Assembly: GCA_021741355.1 (NCBI GenBank)
Contig: JAIOXZ010000005.1
Coordinates: forward strand, 62,001-126,000
DNA: 64,000 nucleotides
Origin: Caulobacter sp.
GTDB lineage: Bacteria > Pseudomonadota > Alphaproteobacteria > Caulobacterales > Caulobacteraceae
Reading direction: 5' to 3'
Notes under the pieces: model-generated
Database searches by the model: none
What the model saw: the letters and a program-made list of their open reading frames with translations, nothing else
What the model was told of the DNA's origin: nothing
Made by a program: the position numbers and the translations under genes
Shown here: positions 54,149 to 63,293 of the stretch, in pieces
How positions within the stretch are numbered: position 1 is the stretch's first letter
Layout: each line of letters begins with the position of its first letter

Positions 54149-55963
54149 ATGCCGCCGCACCCCGCCAGAAAATCCGCCACCTCGGCGACGGCGCTCGGGT
54201 TTCCCGAAACGACCGCCGTTCCGACCCGTCCGCGCATGGCCGGCGAGACCAGCGGTCAGGCCGGATCGCGCGACGCCCTCGCCCGGCTGACCGAGGCCCT
54301 TCAGGAGCTCAAGGCCCTGTCGGCGCAGCCGCTGTTGCAGGACGCCGTGCAGGCGCTGCAGGCGGACGACTACCAGCGCGGTGGCGATCTTGCGATCAAG
54401 GCGCTGGAACTGGACGAGAAGAACGGGTTCGGCTGGTACCTGCTGGCCATCGCGCGCGAGCGGGCCGGCGATTTCGCCACTTCGGTGCGCTGTTACGAGT
54501 CGGCGCTGACCCTGATTCCCGACCACGCCGAGGTCGCCAATGACATGGGCCGCCTCGCCTACCGGATGGGGATGATCGAAACGGCCGAAAAGCTGTTCAG
54601 CCATTATGTCGCCAGCCATCCGACCTCGCATGAGGGCGCAAACAACCTGGCCTGCACCCTGCGCGACCAGGGCCGGTTCGCCGAAGCCATCGATATCCTC
54701 AAGCCCGCCATCGCCGCCCATCCCGAGCATGCCCTGCTGTGGAACACGCTCGGCACGGTGGTGGGGGAGGAAGGCGATCCCCAGACCTCGATAACCTTTT
54801 TCGACGAGGCGTTGCGGCACGACGCCGGCTTCGCGAAGGCCCGCTACAATCGGGGCAACGCGCGCCTGGTGCTCGGCGACCTCGGCGGCGCGCTCGATGA
54901 CTGTCAGACGGCGCTCAGCGGCGTGATGAGCGAGGACGAGCGGCTGATGATGCTGCTGGCCCGCTCGACCATCCGCATCGCCGGTGGCCAGGTCGGCGAG
55001 GGCTGGGACGACTACGAGGCCCGGCTGGAGCCGAAGTTCGCTGACGTCACCCATTTCATGATCGACGCGCCCCGCTGGACGCCGAACAGCGACCTGGCAG
55101 GCAAGACGCTGCTGGTCATGGGCGAGCAGGGCCTCGGCGACGAGGTGATGTTCGCCAATCTGATCCCCGACGTGGTCGCGGCCCTCGGCCCGTCCGGCAA
55201 GCTGTTTATCGCGGTAGAGCCGCGCCTGGTGACCCTGTTCCAGCGCTCGTTCCCGGGCGCCACGGTCGGCGCGCACAGCACCTGGAACGTCGATGGCCAC
55301 ACGGTCCGCGGCGCGCCGTTCATCGGCGACCACGGGGATCTGGACCTGTGGGCTCCCGTCGCCTCGCTGCTGCGGCGGTTTCGGCGAAGCGCGGACGCCT
55401 ACCCGGCGCGCGAGGGCTTTTTGACGCCTGATCCGGAGCGCGTCGCCTGGTGGCGCTCGCAGCTTCCGGGAGGGCCAGTCGTCGGCCTGTTGTGGAAGAG
55501 CCTGATCAAGGCCGGGGCGCGTCACCGCTTCTATTCGCCGTTCGAGCAGTGGAAGCCCGTTCTGGCGATCCCGGGCGTAACCTTCATCAACCTGCAGTAC
55601 GGCGACTGCGGCGAGGAGCTCGAGGCTGCCCGGCGCGAGCTGGGCGTCGAGATCTGGCAGCCGCCCGGCGTCGACCTGAAGCAGGACCTCGACGATGTCG
55701 CGGCGCTTTGCTGTGCCCTAGACCTCGTCATGGGGCCATCGAACGCCAGCAGTTGCCTGGCCGGCGCCTGCGGCGCGCCGCTGTGGCTGTTGTCGACGCC
55801 GGGCGCCTGGCCGCTGCTGGGGACCCGGCGCTATCCTTGGTATCCGCAGGCCCGCGTCTTCCTGCCGCCGACCTTCGGGCAGTGGGAACCGGCCATAGCG
55901 GAGATTGCGCAGGCGCTGGGCGAACGGCTCGCAGCAGGAACCAAGACCGCCGGCAGGGATTGA
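54149..55963 (+). CDS. flmG: TPR-glycosyltransferase, flagellin glycosylation (FlmG)
   Basis: 604 residues. The N-terminal half (about 60-260) has tetratricopeptide repeats (GWYLLAIARERAGDFATSVRCYESAL, EVANDMGRLAYRMGMIETAEKLF, KARYNRGNARLVLGDLGGALDDC); the C-terminal half (about 300-600) is a GT9/ADP-heptose-synthase-like glycosyltransferase fold (GKTLLVMGEQGLGDEVMFANLIPDVV, VGLLWKSL, DDVAALCCALDLVMGPSNASSCLAGACGAPLWLL). This two-domain design is that of Caulobacter FlmG, which binds flagellin by its TPRs and adds pseudaminic acid. Start at 54149; a second ATG 29 codons later is possible. A CtrA-type box precedes it. Confidence 0.9.
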   Translation: MPPHPARKSATSATALGFPETTAVPTRPRMAGETSGQAGSRDALARLTEALQELKALSAQPLLQDAVQALQADDYQRGGDLAIKALELDEKNGFGWYLLAIARERAGDFATSVRCYESALTLIPDHAEVANDMGRLAYRMGMIETAEKLFSHYVASHPTSHEGANNLACTLRDQGRFAEAIDILKPAIAAHPEHALLWNTLGTVVGEEGDPQTSITFFDEALRHDAGFAKARYNRGNARLVLGDLGGALDDCQTALSGVMSEDERLMMLLARSTIRIAGGQVGEGWDDYEARLEPKFADVTHFMIDAPRWTPNSDLAGKTLLVMGEQGLGDEVMFANLIPDVVAALGPSGKLFIAVEPRLVTLFQRSFPGATVGAHSTWNVDGHTVRGAPFIGDHGDLDLWAPVASLLRRFRRSADAYPAREGFLTPDPERVAWWRSQLPGGPVVGLLWKSLIKAGARHRFYSPFEQWKPVLAIPGVTFINLQYGDCGEELEAARRELGVEIWQPPGVDLKQDLDDVAALCCALDLVMGPSNASSCLAGACGAPLWLLSTPGAWPLLGTRRYPWYPQARVFLPPTFGQWEPAIAEIAQALGERLAAGTKTAGRD

Positions 55964-56009
55964 TTCCGGGACTGGCGAACACTCTCGCCTGCCCTGCCGG
56001 AGTTACTCC

Positions 56010-56183
56010 ATGTCTCATGACAAAACCGCCGACCCCAAGGGCAAGCCCGCCGACAAGCCGGTAGATCCGTCCGAGAAGATCGACGACGACGCGGACGCCC
56101 ATGTCGACAAGCAGCTCGACAAGGGCCTGAAGGAAACCTTCCCCGCCAGCGACCCCGTATCGATCAACCCCGGCGCTGACTGA
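56010..56183 (+). CDS. Small conserved hydrophilic protein
   Basis: 57 residues, highly charged (DDDADAHVDKQLDKGLKE), ending TFPASDPVSINPGAD. The pattern LKETFPASDPVS is seen in many short alphaproteobacterial proteins of unknown function. ATG at 56010 with CCGGAG upstream. It lies 46 bases after flmG on the same strand and could be cotranscribed with it, though no functional link is evident. Confidence 0.75.
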   Translation: MSHDKTADPKGKPADKPVDPSEKIDDDADAHVDKQLDKGLKETFPASDPVSINPGAD

Positions 56184-56306
56184 CGGCCATGGCGGATCGG
56201 TCGCGGCCGATCCGCCGAAACCGGCTTGAATGTCGCGGATTGCGCTTTAGGCTGACCCCTGAATTGAACGTTTGTTCGAATGCGCGAAAACGCGCCAGGG
56301 GAAGAC

Positions 56307-57179
<873 letters not shown>

Positions 57180-57188
57180 CCGAAAAAG

Positions 57189-57216
57189 GGGGACATGTAC
57201 TTCAGTACGTGTCCCC
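57189..57216. repeat. Single GGGGACAYGTAC palindrome (REP-like)
   Basis: GGGGACATGTAC, loop TTCA, GTACGTGTCCCC between the convergent moxR-type gene and vapC. It is the only solitary unit of the family in the window; all others come in head-to-head pairs. Confidence 0.8.
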
Positions 57217-57221
57217 GGCTG

Positions 57222-57617
57222 CTACATCATCGCGGACTGAAGCCCCATGTGTTCGACGAACGGATCGAAGTCACGATCGCTGAAGAGCAGCGCGTGTCCG
57301 TCCTGAATGCAGCGGGTTGCGATCAGGGTGTCGATTGTCTTGCGAACCGTGACGCCCCGGGCCCGTAGCAGGCGGAAATTCCGCGCCGCCTGAACCGCGA
57401 CCGTCTCGCCGCCGATCTGGATCACGTCCAGCGATGTCAGCAGTCGCAGGGCCTGGTGGAAGTCACGATCGCTCGCGAAGCCTTGCAGCACCTCGGTCAG
57501 AACCACATCGCCCGTCGCCAGAGGCTCTCGGCCAAGCAAGGCGTCCAGCCGGTCGGTCTGAGGCGCTGCAACGCCCCGGAAGTAATCAATCCAGACGCTG
57601 GAATCGACCAGGATCAC
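57222..57617 (-). CDS. vapC: PIN-domain toxin VapC (type II TA)
   Basis: 131 residues, PIN domain: MILVDSSVWIDYFRG, TGDVVLTEVLQGF, TIDTLIATRCIQDGHALLFSDRDFDPFVEHMGL, with the three or four acidic metal ligands in place. GTG start at 57617; four-base GTGA overlap with the antitoxin. Unrelated in sequence to the vapC at 6517-6888 beyond the PIN fold. A candidate site-specific RNase acting on tRNA. Confidence 0.9.
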   Translation of the reverse strand: MILVDSSVWIDYFRGVAAPQTDRLDALLGREPLATGDVVLTEVLQGFASDRDFHQALRLLTSLDVIQIGGETVAVQAARNFRLLRARGVTVRKTIDTLIATRCIQDGHALLFSDRDFDPFVEHMGLQSAMM

Positions 57618-57808
57618 GTGTCGGTTCGCATGGCCTCAAGGTCGCCCTCCCAGGCGAGTCGACCTCGGAACCGGCGAATGGCTTCCTGTTCGCCGAGCCG
57701 AACCAGCGTCTCCAAACCCAGTTCGACGACTTCCCGCTTGGTGCTCAGTCCAGTGGCCTTGAGCGCTTTGGCCATGAGTTGGTCGTCAATGACGATGTTC
57801 GTACGCAT
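57614..57808 (-). CDS. vapB: Antitoxin VapB
   Basis: 64 residues beginning MRTNIVIDDQLMAKALKATGLSTKREVVELGLETLVRL, the ribbon-helix-helix VapB signature, with an acidic C-terminal tail (WEGDLEAMRTDT). It overlaps the toxin by four bases. The promoter region is AT-rich and holds the imperfect repeat TGTATCTTAGCATAGAGCCA / ATACACATAGCGCTA near 57810-57846, a probable autoregulatory operator. Confidence 0.9.
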   Translation of the reverse strand: MRTNIVIDDQLMAKALKATGLSTKREVVELGLETLVRLGEQEAIRRFRGRLAWEGDLEAMRTDT

Positions 57809-57952
57809 GATGTGTATCTTAGCATAGAGCCATACACATAGCGCTAATGGGGCTCCAAGACAAGCAAGGCAACCGTTACCGCGATTTCACTGGACCCTTC
57901 TGACGTCCCGCCGCACCCTTGCATTGCAAGAGAGCACACGAGGGACTGCCCA

Positions 57953-58711
57953 ATGAACCGTATCGCCCTGCTGGCCGCCGGCTGCGCCGCCCTGGCGCTG
58001 GCCGCCTGCGATCATCCCGACGCCAAGCGCCAGCACGCGGCGCGCGCCCTGAAGGTGATCAGCAAGCTCGATTGCCCGGACAAGCAGGGGCATCTGTCAC
58101 GCCTCAGCGTTGCTGCCGACGGCCTGTCCTGCAACTACGGCGCGGACGGCGTTGAGGTGACCCTCAGGCTGGTCAAGCTGGCTGATGGCGGAGCGGTCGG
58201 CGCCCTGACGCCCATCGAGGCAGAGTTGCGGGCGCTGATGCCGGCGGTTGAGCCGAAGGCGGCCGCCGCCGCTGACACCGACGCCGGCAAGGACGAGGTC
58301 GACATCCGGCTGCCCGGCGTAACAATCAAGGCGGGAAGCTCCGGCGCGGACGTAAACGTCGGCGGCCCCGACGGCGCACAGATCAACGCCAATGACGACG
58401 GCGCTGAAATCCGCGTGCAGCGGAACGTCGAGATCGACGGCAAGACGGTCGAGAGCGAATCCCGTCGGCGCAAGCACGGCGACGACGGGGTCTATTCGCG
58501 CTTCATCCTCGCCAGCGACAAGGCGACCGACGGCTGGGCCGTTGTCGGCTACGAAGCCCGCGGCCCCAAGGGTGGCCCGCTGGTTGTCGCGACACTGAAG
58601 GCCAAGCGGGGCCATGACAGCGACGACGACAGCTTCTCGGACGCCAGCGATCTGGTGCGCCACAATGTCGGCGGCCGGCGCAGCCGCGGGATCGTTATTG
58701 GGCCGGACTGA
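57953..58711 (+). CDS. Putative lipoprotein
   Basis: 252 residues with a lipobox (NRIALLAAGCAALALAAC, cysteine 19). The mature part contains KVISKLDCPDKQGHLSRLSVAADGLSCNY, then a beta-rich repetitive segment DIRLPGVTIKAGSSGADVNVGGPDGAQINANDDGAEIRVQ, resembling a short beta-helix, and a C-terminal domain (DGWAVVGYEARGPKGGPLVVATLKAKR). Function unknown. Its last 17 bases overlap the convergent next gene. Confidence 0.82.
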   Translation: MNRIALLAAGCAALALAACDHPDAKRQHAARALKVISKLDCPDKQGHLSRLSVAADGLSCNYGADGVEVTLRLVKLADGGAVGALTPIEAELRALMPAVEPKAAAAADTDAGKDEVDIRLPGVTIKAGSSGADVNVGGPDGAQINANDDGAEIRVQRNVEIDGKTVESESRRRKHGDDGVYSRFILASDKATDGWAVVGYEARGPKGGPLVVATLKAKRGHDSDDDSFSDASDLVRHNVGGRRSRGIVIGPD

Positions 58712-59069
58712 CCTCGGTCACCTTGTAGGCCAGCATCCGGCCGTTCTCGTCGGCCACCGAGACGTACTCTCCGACGACGAAATGGTGCTCGCCGAGGCGA
58801 TGGACCGGCTCGTCGTCGGCGTCATCGCCGGCGTCATAGTCGAAATACCAGGTCTGTCCGCGCCGCTTGAGCACGCCGGTCACGGCCTCCTCGTCCGGCG
58901 CGAAGCGGCGGACAGAACAGGCGGCGCGCTGCGCCTGGAATCCCTCGACGTCGAGCTTGCCGTCCGCCTGCAACGGAGCAACGAGGCTGTAACCCCGGTG
59001 GTCATCGCCGTCGGCAAACTCGGTGCCTGGGTTGCGCGCAAGGCGCATCACGATGCGCGAAAGCGTCAT
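58695..59069 (-). CDS. Hypothetical protein
   Basis: 124 residues without signal peptide: LARNPGTEFADGDDHRGYSLVAPLQADGKLDVEGF, CSVRRFAPDEEAVTGVLKRRGQTWYFDYDAGDDADDEPVHRLGEHHFVVGEYVSV. A compact beta-rich protein conserved in alphaproteobacteria as a hypothetical. It starts 20 bases after the UspA gene stop on the same strand, suggesting an operon and a stress link. Confidence 0.8.
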   Translation of the reverse strand: MTLSRIVMRLARNPGTEFADGDDHRGYSLVAPLQADGKLDVEGFQAQRAACSVRRFAPDEEAVTGVLKRRGQTWYFDYDAGDDADDEPVHRLGEHHFVVGEYVSVADENGRMLAYKVTEVSPAQ

Positions 59070-59089
59070 GTTTTCCTCGTTTCTGTCGG

Positions 59090-59902
59090 TCAGTGCGAAA
59101 GGAACAGCGACGGTCCGTCGCTGTTCAGCAAGGTGCGGGTCGTACCGCCGAAGATGTATTCCTGCAGCCGCGGGTGACCGAAGGCGCCGGCCACCAGGAT
59201 GTCGGCCGACACTTGCTGTGCGGCCCCGAGCAGCAGCGGGGCGGCGTCGCCGGATCCCGTCAGCACCTCGATTTCGGCCTTCACGCCGCGCGCCGCAAAG
59301 AAGTCCTTCAAGCGATCGGCGTCGAAGGTTCTCGATGATGCGGCAGGCGCGGCGAGGATCACCACCCGGGCTGCCTTCTGGAGCAACGGCAGGGCCGTGC
59401 GCGCGGCGCGGCTGGCTTCCTTGCCGCCATCCCAGGCGACGACGGCGACACCGCCGGCCTTCAGACCCGGTCGCGCCACGATGACAGGCCGCTGTTCGTC
59501 CGCGACAATCTGCTGAAAGGCCTCGGCCAGCGGGCCACGGCCGCGGGCGGCCTCAGTGTCGAAGAGCACCACGTCCGACAGGCGTCCTTCCATCGACAGG
59601 CCTGCCCAGACGGGCGTTTCCAGCGACTGGAATTTGACGTTGTCGTAGCCGCAGCTTTCGGCGGCGGCCCGAGCCGCGCGTTCGCCCTCGGCGGCCGCTT
59701 CCTTCAGACTGTCCATGGCCGTGATCTGCACGCCGCCCATGAAGCCCTCGCCCATCCAGGGCATCAGGTCCGCAATGTCGGCCGGCGCATGCACTGCAGC
59801 CACTTCCGCCCCGAACGGCGCGGCCAGTGCGGCAGCCGCCTTCAGGATTTCCACATCGTGGGCGCCGCCCGCGAGTGGCGCCATGATCCTTGCCCAGCTC
59901 AT
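59090..59902 (-). CDS. Universal stress protein UspA family
   Basis: 270 residues with two tandem Usp domains: the first about 3-130 (ARIMAPLAGGAHDVEILKAAAALAAPFGAEV), the second about 150-270 with the ATP-binding-type motif GAFGHPRLQEYIFGGTTRTLL. The second domain resembles the G-2x-G-9x-G(S/T) loop of ATP-binding Usps. ATG at 59902 with GAGGGAGA upstream. Role in stress response; ligand unproven. Confidence 0.9.
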   Translation of the reverse strand: MSWARIMAPLAGGAHDVEILKAAAALAAPFGAEVAAVHAPADIADLMPWMGEGFMGGVQITAMDSLKEAAAEGERAARAAAESCGYDNVKFQSLETPVWAGLSMEGRLSDVVLFDTEAARGRGPLAEAFQQIVADEQRPVIVARPGLKAGGVAVVAWDGGKEASRAARTALPLLQKAARVVILAAPAASSRTFDADRLKDFFAARGVKAEIEVLTGSGDAAPLLLGAAQQVSADILVAGAFGHPRLQEYIFGGTTRTLLNSDGPSLFLSH

Positions 59903-60012
59903 TGCAGTTCTCCCTCTAAACCGAACCGTGATCCGCAGACCACGCGCAGACATTGATCTTTATCAACCGATGCGCCAGTTGAAGCGCCCTGCACAAGATA
60001 AGGAACGAACGG

Positions 60013-60666
60013 GTGGCGAAAGGGCTGCGAAGCGCGCGTTCGGTGAAGACTACACCACGCGCGTGGCAAAGGATGTTGTCCGGGAGGCGGCTGGATCTGC
60101 TTGATCCCTCGCCGGTCGATATCGAGATCGAGGACATCGCCCACGGTCTGGCGCGGGTCGCGCGCTGGAACGGGCAGACGATCGGCGAGCACGGTTTCTC
60201 GGTCGCGCAGCACTCGATGGTCGTCGAGGAACTGGTGGCGCACATCCAGCCGACCGTCGATCCCAAATGGCGGCTTGCCGCCCTGCTGCACGACGCCTCG
60301 GAATACGTGATCGGCGACATGATCAGCCCGTTCAAGGCTGCGCTGGGCGTCAGCTACAAGGATTTCGAGGAGCGACTGGAGCACGCCATCCACGCCAGGT
60401 TCGGTCTGCCCGCGAAGACCCCGGTGGCGATCAAGAAGCTGATCAAGCAGGCCGATCGCGCCTGCGCCTTCTTCGAGGCGACGCAATTGGCGGGGTTTGG
60501 CCACGATGAAGCCCTGGCGATCTTCGGCGCGCCGCCGCCGGGCTATCGGCTGACGATCGATCCGCAGGCGCCCAGCGAAGCGCAAAAGCGCTACGTTCAT
60601 CGCTTCCACGTTCTGTCGGAAGCGGCCGGGTTTGAACCTGCCCAGGCCGCCTTCAACACCGAGTGA
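60013..60666 (+). CDS. HD-domain hydrolase (YfbR-like)
   Basis: 217 residues. The HD metal site is clear: HGFSVAQHSMVVEELV, ALLHDASEYVIGDMISPFK, KLIKQADRACAFFEATQL. The order with an ARVARWNGQT start matches YfbR-type 5'-deoxynucleotidases and related hydrolases. GTG start at 60013 with AAGGA eight bases upstream. In many alphaproteobacteria this gene is followed by a small tyrosine phosphatase-like gene; here only a remnant follows. Confidence 0.88.
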   Translation: MAKGLRSARSVKTTPRAWQRMLSGRRLDLLDPSPVDIEIEDIAHGLARVARWNGQTIGEHGFSVAQHSMVVEELVAHIQPTVDPKWRLAALLHDASEYVIGDMISPFKAALGVSYKDFEERLEHAIHARFGLPAKTPVAIKKLIKQADRACAFFEATQLAGFGHDEALAIFGAPPPGYRLTIDPQAPSEAQKRYVHRFHVLSEAAGFEPAQAAFNTE

Positions 60667-60673
60667 GCCGCCC

Positions 60674-60836
60674 GTGACCTTGATCGTCAGCCCCCTGCGC
60701 GATGTCGGGACCGGCGCCTGAAGCCCTCGACGACATGCTCGGCCGCAAGGGCCGGATGGCCGACGCCGTCGCGGGCATCGGCAAGGGCGAATACGCCTGT
60801 CCCAGCGCGCCGTTCGAGCTGTCGCTGAAGGCCTGA
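60674..60836 (+). pseudogene. Remnant of tyrosine phosphatase-like protein
   Basis: A GTG at 60674 begins MTLIVSPLRDVGTGA then TGA (60719-60721); one frame over, from 60723 to the TGA at 60834-60836, the translation is ALDDMLGRKGRMADAVAGIG and then KGEYACPSAPFELSL. These match the two ends of a protein tyrosine phosphatase-like family (MTLIVCPL... and ...LGRxGRMxxAxxxIGRG...PFxLxL). The intervening 120 or so residues, including the active site, are lost, so this is the scar of an internal deletion. Confidence 0.6.
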
Positions 60837-60884
60837 CAACAGAACGCCTCCCGTCATCCGCCCGGGGATGCTAACCAGCAACGG

Positions 60885-61865
60885 ATGTCCCAATCCGTCG
60901 TCATCGGCCTGTCAGCCGTCATCATGGCCATTCGCGGCGGCGAGGCGGTCGTGCTGACCGTGCGGCCGCATGATACGGCGACGGACCGTGTCTCGACCCT
61001 GGCGGGCCTGCCGTTCGGGCCATTCGACCCGGAAGGTCACCGCACCTTCGAGATCGCCCTGCGGGACTTCGTGACCGAGCAGACCCGGTTCGACCTGGGC
61101 TATGTCGAGCAGCTCTACACCTTCGGCAACAAGGGCCGCGACGCGCCACGGGCCGAGATCGGCGCCGGCGCGGCGCGCGTGGTGTCCGTGGGCTACCTGG
61201 CCCTGACCCCGACCGCCGTCGACACCGCCGCGCCGGACAGCGCCTGGGCCCCATGGTCGCGGTTCTTTCCGTGGGAAGACTGGCGGCAGGGTCGCCCCGC
61301 CCTGATCGACGACGCCATCGCCCCGGCCCTGCGCGCCTGGGCCGGCAAGGATGAGGCTCAACTCGCCCGCGCCCGCCTGCTGTTCGCGCTGGATGATGCG
61401 CGCTGGAACGAGGAGCGGGTGCTCGACCGCTATGAGCTGCTCTACGAGGCCGGCCTCGCCCCCGAAGCGGGCCGCGACCAGGCGCGCGAGAGGGGGGAAA
61501 GCACCGTCGAGCCCCCTGCCCTTTCCGCAGCGCTCGGCGAGCCGATGCTGTCGGACCACCGGCGCATCCTTGCGACGGGCCTGGGACGCCTGCGCGGCAA
61601 GCTGAAGTACCGTCCTGTCGTGTTCGAGCTGATGCCGCCGGAGTTCACCCTTTCAGCGCTGCAGCGCGCGGTCGAAGCGATTGCGGGCGTGCCGCTGCAC
61701 AAGCAGAACTTCCGCCGCGTGGTCGAGCGTATCGATCTGGTCGAAGGCCTTGGCCGCATGGACACCGAGACGGGTGGTCGCCCCGCCGAACTGTTCCGCT
61801 TCCGCCGGGAGCTGCTTACTCAGCGGCCTGCAGGGGGGCTGTCTCTGCCGCTGCTGCGGGACTGA
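60885..61865 (+). CDS. Nudix-related regulator-like protein (NrtR-type layout)
   Basis: 326 residues. The N-terminal domain is Nudix-like (VIGLSAVIMAIRGGEAVVLTVRP, GHRTFEIALRDFVTEQTRFDLGYVEQLYTF) but the Nudix box lacks the REUXEE residues, so catalysis is unlikely. The C-terminal part (KYRPVVFELMPPEFTLSALQRAVEAIAGVPLHKQNFRRVVER) is a winged-helix domain as in NrtR NAD-biosynthesis regulators. The design suggests a metabolite-sensing transcriptional regulator. The ATG at 60885 fits. Its 3' end overlaps the convergent next gene by 50 bases. Confidence 0.82.
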   Translation: MSQSVVIGLSAVIMAIRGGEAVVLTVRPHDTATDRVSTLAGLPFGPFDPEGHRTFEIALRDFVTEQTRFDLGYVEQLYTFGNKGRDAPRAEIGAGAARVVSVGYLALTPTAVDTAAPDSAWAPWSRFFPWEDWRQGRPALIDDAIAPALRAWAGKDEAQLARARLLFALDDARWNEERVLDRYELLYEAGLAPEAGRDQARERGESTVEPPALSAALGEPMLSDHRRILATGLGRLRGKLKYRPVVFELMPPEFTLSALQRAVEAIAGVPLHKQNFRRVVERIDLVEGLGRMDTETGGRPAELFRFRRELLTQRPAGGLSLPLLRD

Positions 61866-62778
61866 CCGCCGCCGCCTCGCGCGCCCGCCATTTCGCCTTC
61901 AGGGTCGCCGAGGTGTCGCGTGATCCATCCGGACTCCAGCCTGGCGGGCCGAACAGGTAGCCGAACACTTCGCGGATCGATCGCGACCCGGCCAGATCCT
62001 TCCCGATGGCCATCCACTCGTGAAACGCCACGCGGAAGATGTTGAAATCGCCGAGGTTATGCACAACGCCGTAACGGCAGGGTTCGGCGTCGTCCTCGGG
62101 GATGTAGGTGCCAAACATCCGGTCCCAGATGATCAGGATGCCGGCGTAGTTGGCGTCGAGGTAGCGCGGGTTGCGCGCATGGTGCACCCGGTGATGCGAG
62201 GGCGTGTTGAACACCGCCTCGAACCAGCGCGGGAAGCGCCGGATCGCCTCGGTATGGATCCAGTACTGGTAAACCAGGCTGATGCCCTTCTGGATCACCA
62301 CCATCGCGGGCGGGAAGCCGATCAGGATGAGCGGCAGCCACAGCAGCCAGGTGCCGGCGACGCCGCCCGTCCAGGTCTGCCGCAGGGCGGTGGCCAGGTT
62401 GTAGTGCTGCGAAGTGTGGTGGTTGACGTGGCTGGCCCACCAGAACCGCCGCTCGTGCGACAGGCGATGGAACCAGTAGTAGGTCAGGTCCTCAAGGAAG
62501 AAGACCGCCACCCACGCCCAGATCGCGGTCATCGGGATCGTGAACAGCCGGTACTGGTAGGCCCACAGCGTCACGCCGAAGATCGCCGCACCGGTCAGCA
62601 GGCCGGCGACCTGGCTGCCCAGACCCATGCCGAGGGAGGTGGCCGTATCGCGGACTTCGTAGACCGCCTTCACCTTGCGGAATCGGCCCAGCAGGATTTC
62701 GCCGATGATGGTGATCACAAAGATCGGCACCGCCAGCGCAACCGGATCGAACGCGGCCTTGATCGGGTCGAAGGTCAT
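61816..62778 (-). CDS. Fatty acid hydroxylase/sterol desaturase superfamily enzyme
   Basis: 320 residues with four transmembrane helices in the first half and the histidine-box set of the family: HRLSH, HVNHH, HHRVHH, with a fourth in NPRYLDANYAG region. Di-iron hydroxylase in the membrane; candidate substrates are fatty acids, carotenoids or sterol-like lipids. ATG at 62778 overlaps the upstream small gene in an ATGA. The C-terminal tail is alanine-rich and overlaps the Nudix-like gene. Confidence 0.9.
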   Translation of the reverse strand: MTFDPIKAAFDPVALAVPIFVITIIGEILLGRFRKVKAVYEVRDTATSLGMGLGSQVAGLLTGAAIFGVTLWAYQYRLFTIPMTAIWAWVAVFFLEDLTYYWFHRLSHERRFWWASHVNHHTSQHYNLATALRQTWTGGVAGTWLLWLPLILIGFPPAMVVIQKGISLVYQYWIHTEAIRRFPRWFEAVFNTPSHHRVHHARNPRYLDANYAGILIIWDRMFGTYIPEDDAEPCRYGVVHNLGDFNIFRVAFHEWMAIGKDLAGSRSIREVFGYLFGPPGWSPDGSRDTSATLKAKWRAREAAAVSPAAAAETAPLQAAE

Positions 62779-63182
62779 GCCGCCAGCGCCTCAGCAGGAG
62801 ATTGGGGGGGCCAGGGCGCCACGCCGCTGACGGCCAGCCTGGCCATCGGCGCGGCGGGGTCGCGAAGCTTGAGCAGCACCTTGCCACGATGCACCGGCGC
62901 CAGCAGGGCGAGCCGCCACGGCAGCGTCCGGGCAACCCAGGAGTCGCCCAGCCGGTAGATCACCAGCGCCTCGGCGCCCGCCCGGGCGATCGCGCCGGCG
63001 CCGTCGCCGGCGATCCAGATGTAGTCGGGGTTCATGCCGGGAAACTCGCCCGCGAGCAGGTCCCGAGCCGCGGCCTCGTCCAACGGCGCCGTCGGCCGGG
63101 CGATCCGCGCCCAGGCGGCCACGCCGATCATTACGGCGATCAGCAGCGCCGATACGGCAAGTCTGATGAGTGTCTCTGTCAC
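62775..63182 (-). CDS. Small hypothetical protein with N-terminal membrane helix
   Basis: 135 residues, GTG start. A signal-anchor helix (RLAVSALLIAVMIGVAAWARI) is followed by a soluble domain: FPGMNPDYIWIAGDGAGAIARAG, ALVIYRLGDSWVARTLPWRLALL, VLLKLRDPAAPMARLAV. Conserved hypothetical that commonly precedes the fatty acid hydroxylase-type gene; here the stop overlaps its start by four bases, so they probably function together. Confidence 0.82.
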   Translation of the reverse strand: MTETLIRLAVSALLIAVMIGVAAWARIARPTAPLDEAAARDLLAGEFPGMNPDYIWIAGDGAGAIARAGAEALVIYRLGDSWVARTLPWRLALLAPVHRGKVLLKLRDPAAPMARLAVSGVAPWPPQSPAEALAA

Positions 63183-63232
63183 TGTGCGCCGTCTCCCCGG
63201 CGGGAGTGTCGCCCGGGACGGCGCGACGTCAA

Positions 63233-63263
63233 CAAAAAAGCCCCTCCCGTCGCCGGGAGGGGC
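63233..63263 (-). terminator. Intrinsic terminator of beta-barrel gene
   Basis: On the minus strand a perfect 10-bp stem (GCCCCTCCCG and CGGGAGGGGC, 63240-63249 and 63254-63263) with a four-base loop is followed by TTTTTT (63239-63234), directly after the 63294-63785 gene. The clearest terminator in the window. Confidence 0.92.
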
Positions 63264-63293
63264 CTTCCGTTTATCCCGAAGGATGGACTCAGA

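Noticed and set aside
46053-55963. Flagellar region as a genomic island
   Set aside because: Codon use, promoters and gene order agree with the host chromosome of Caulobacteraceae; no integrase, tRNA insertion site or composition shift was seen.
56266-56277. GAAC-N4-GTTC palindrome before the MoxR gene
   Set aside because: This is the Gram-positive LexA pattern; alphaproteobacterial LexA uses GTTC-N7-GTTC, which is not present here.
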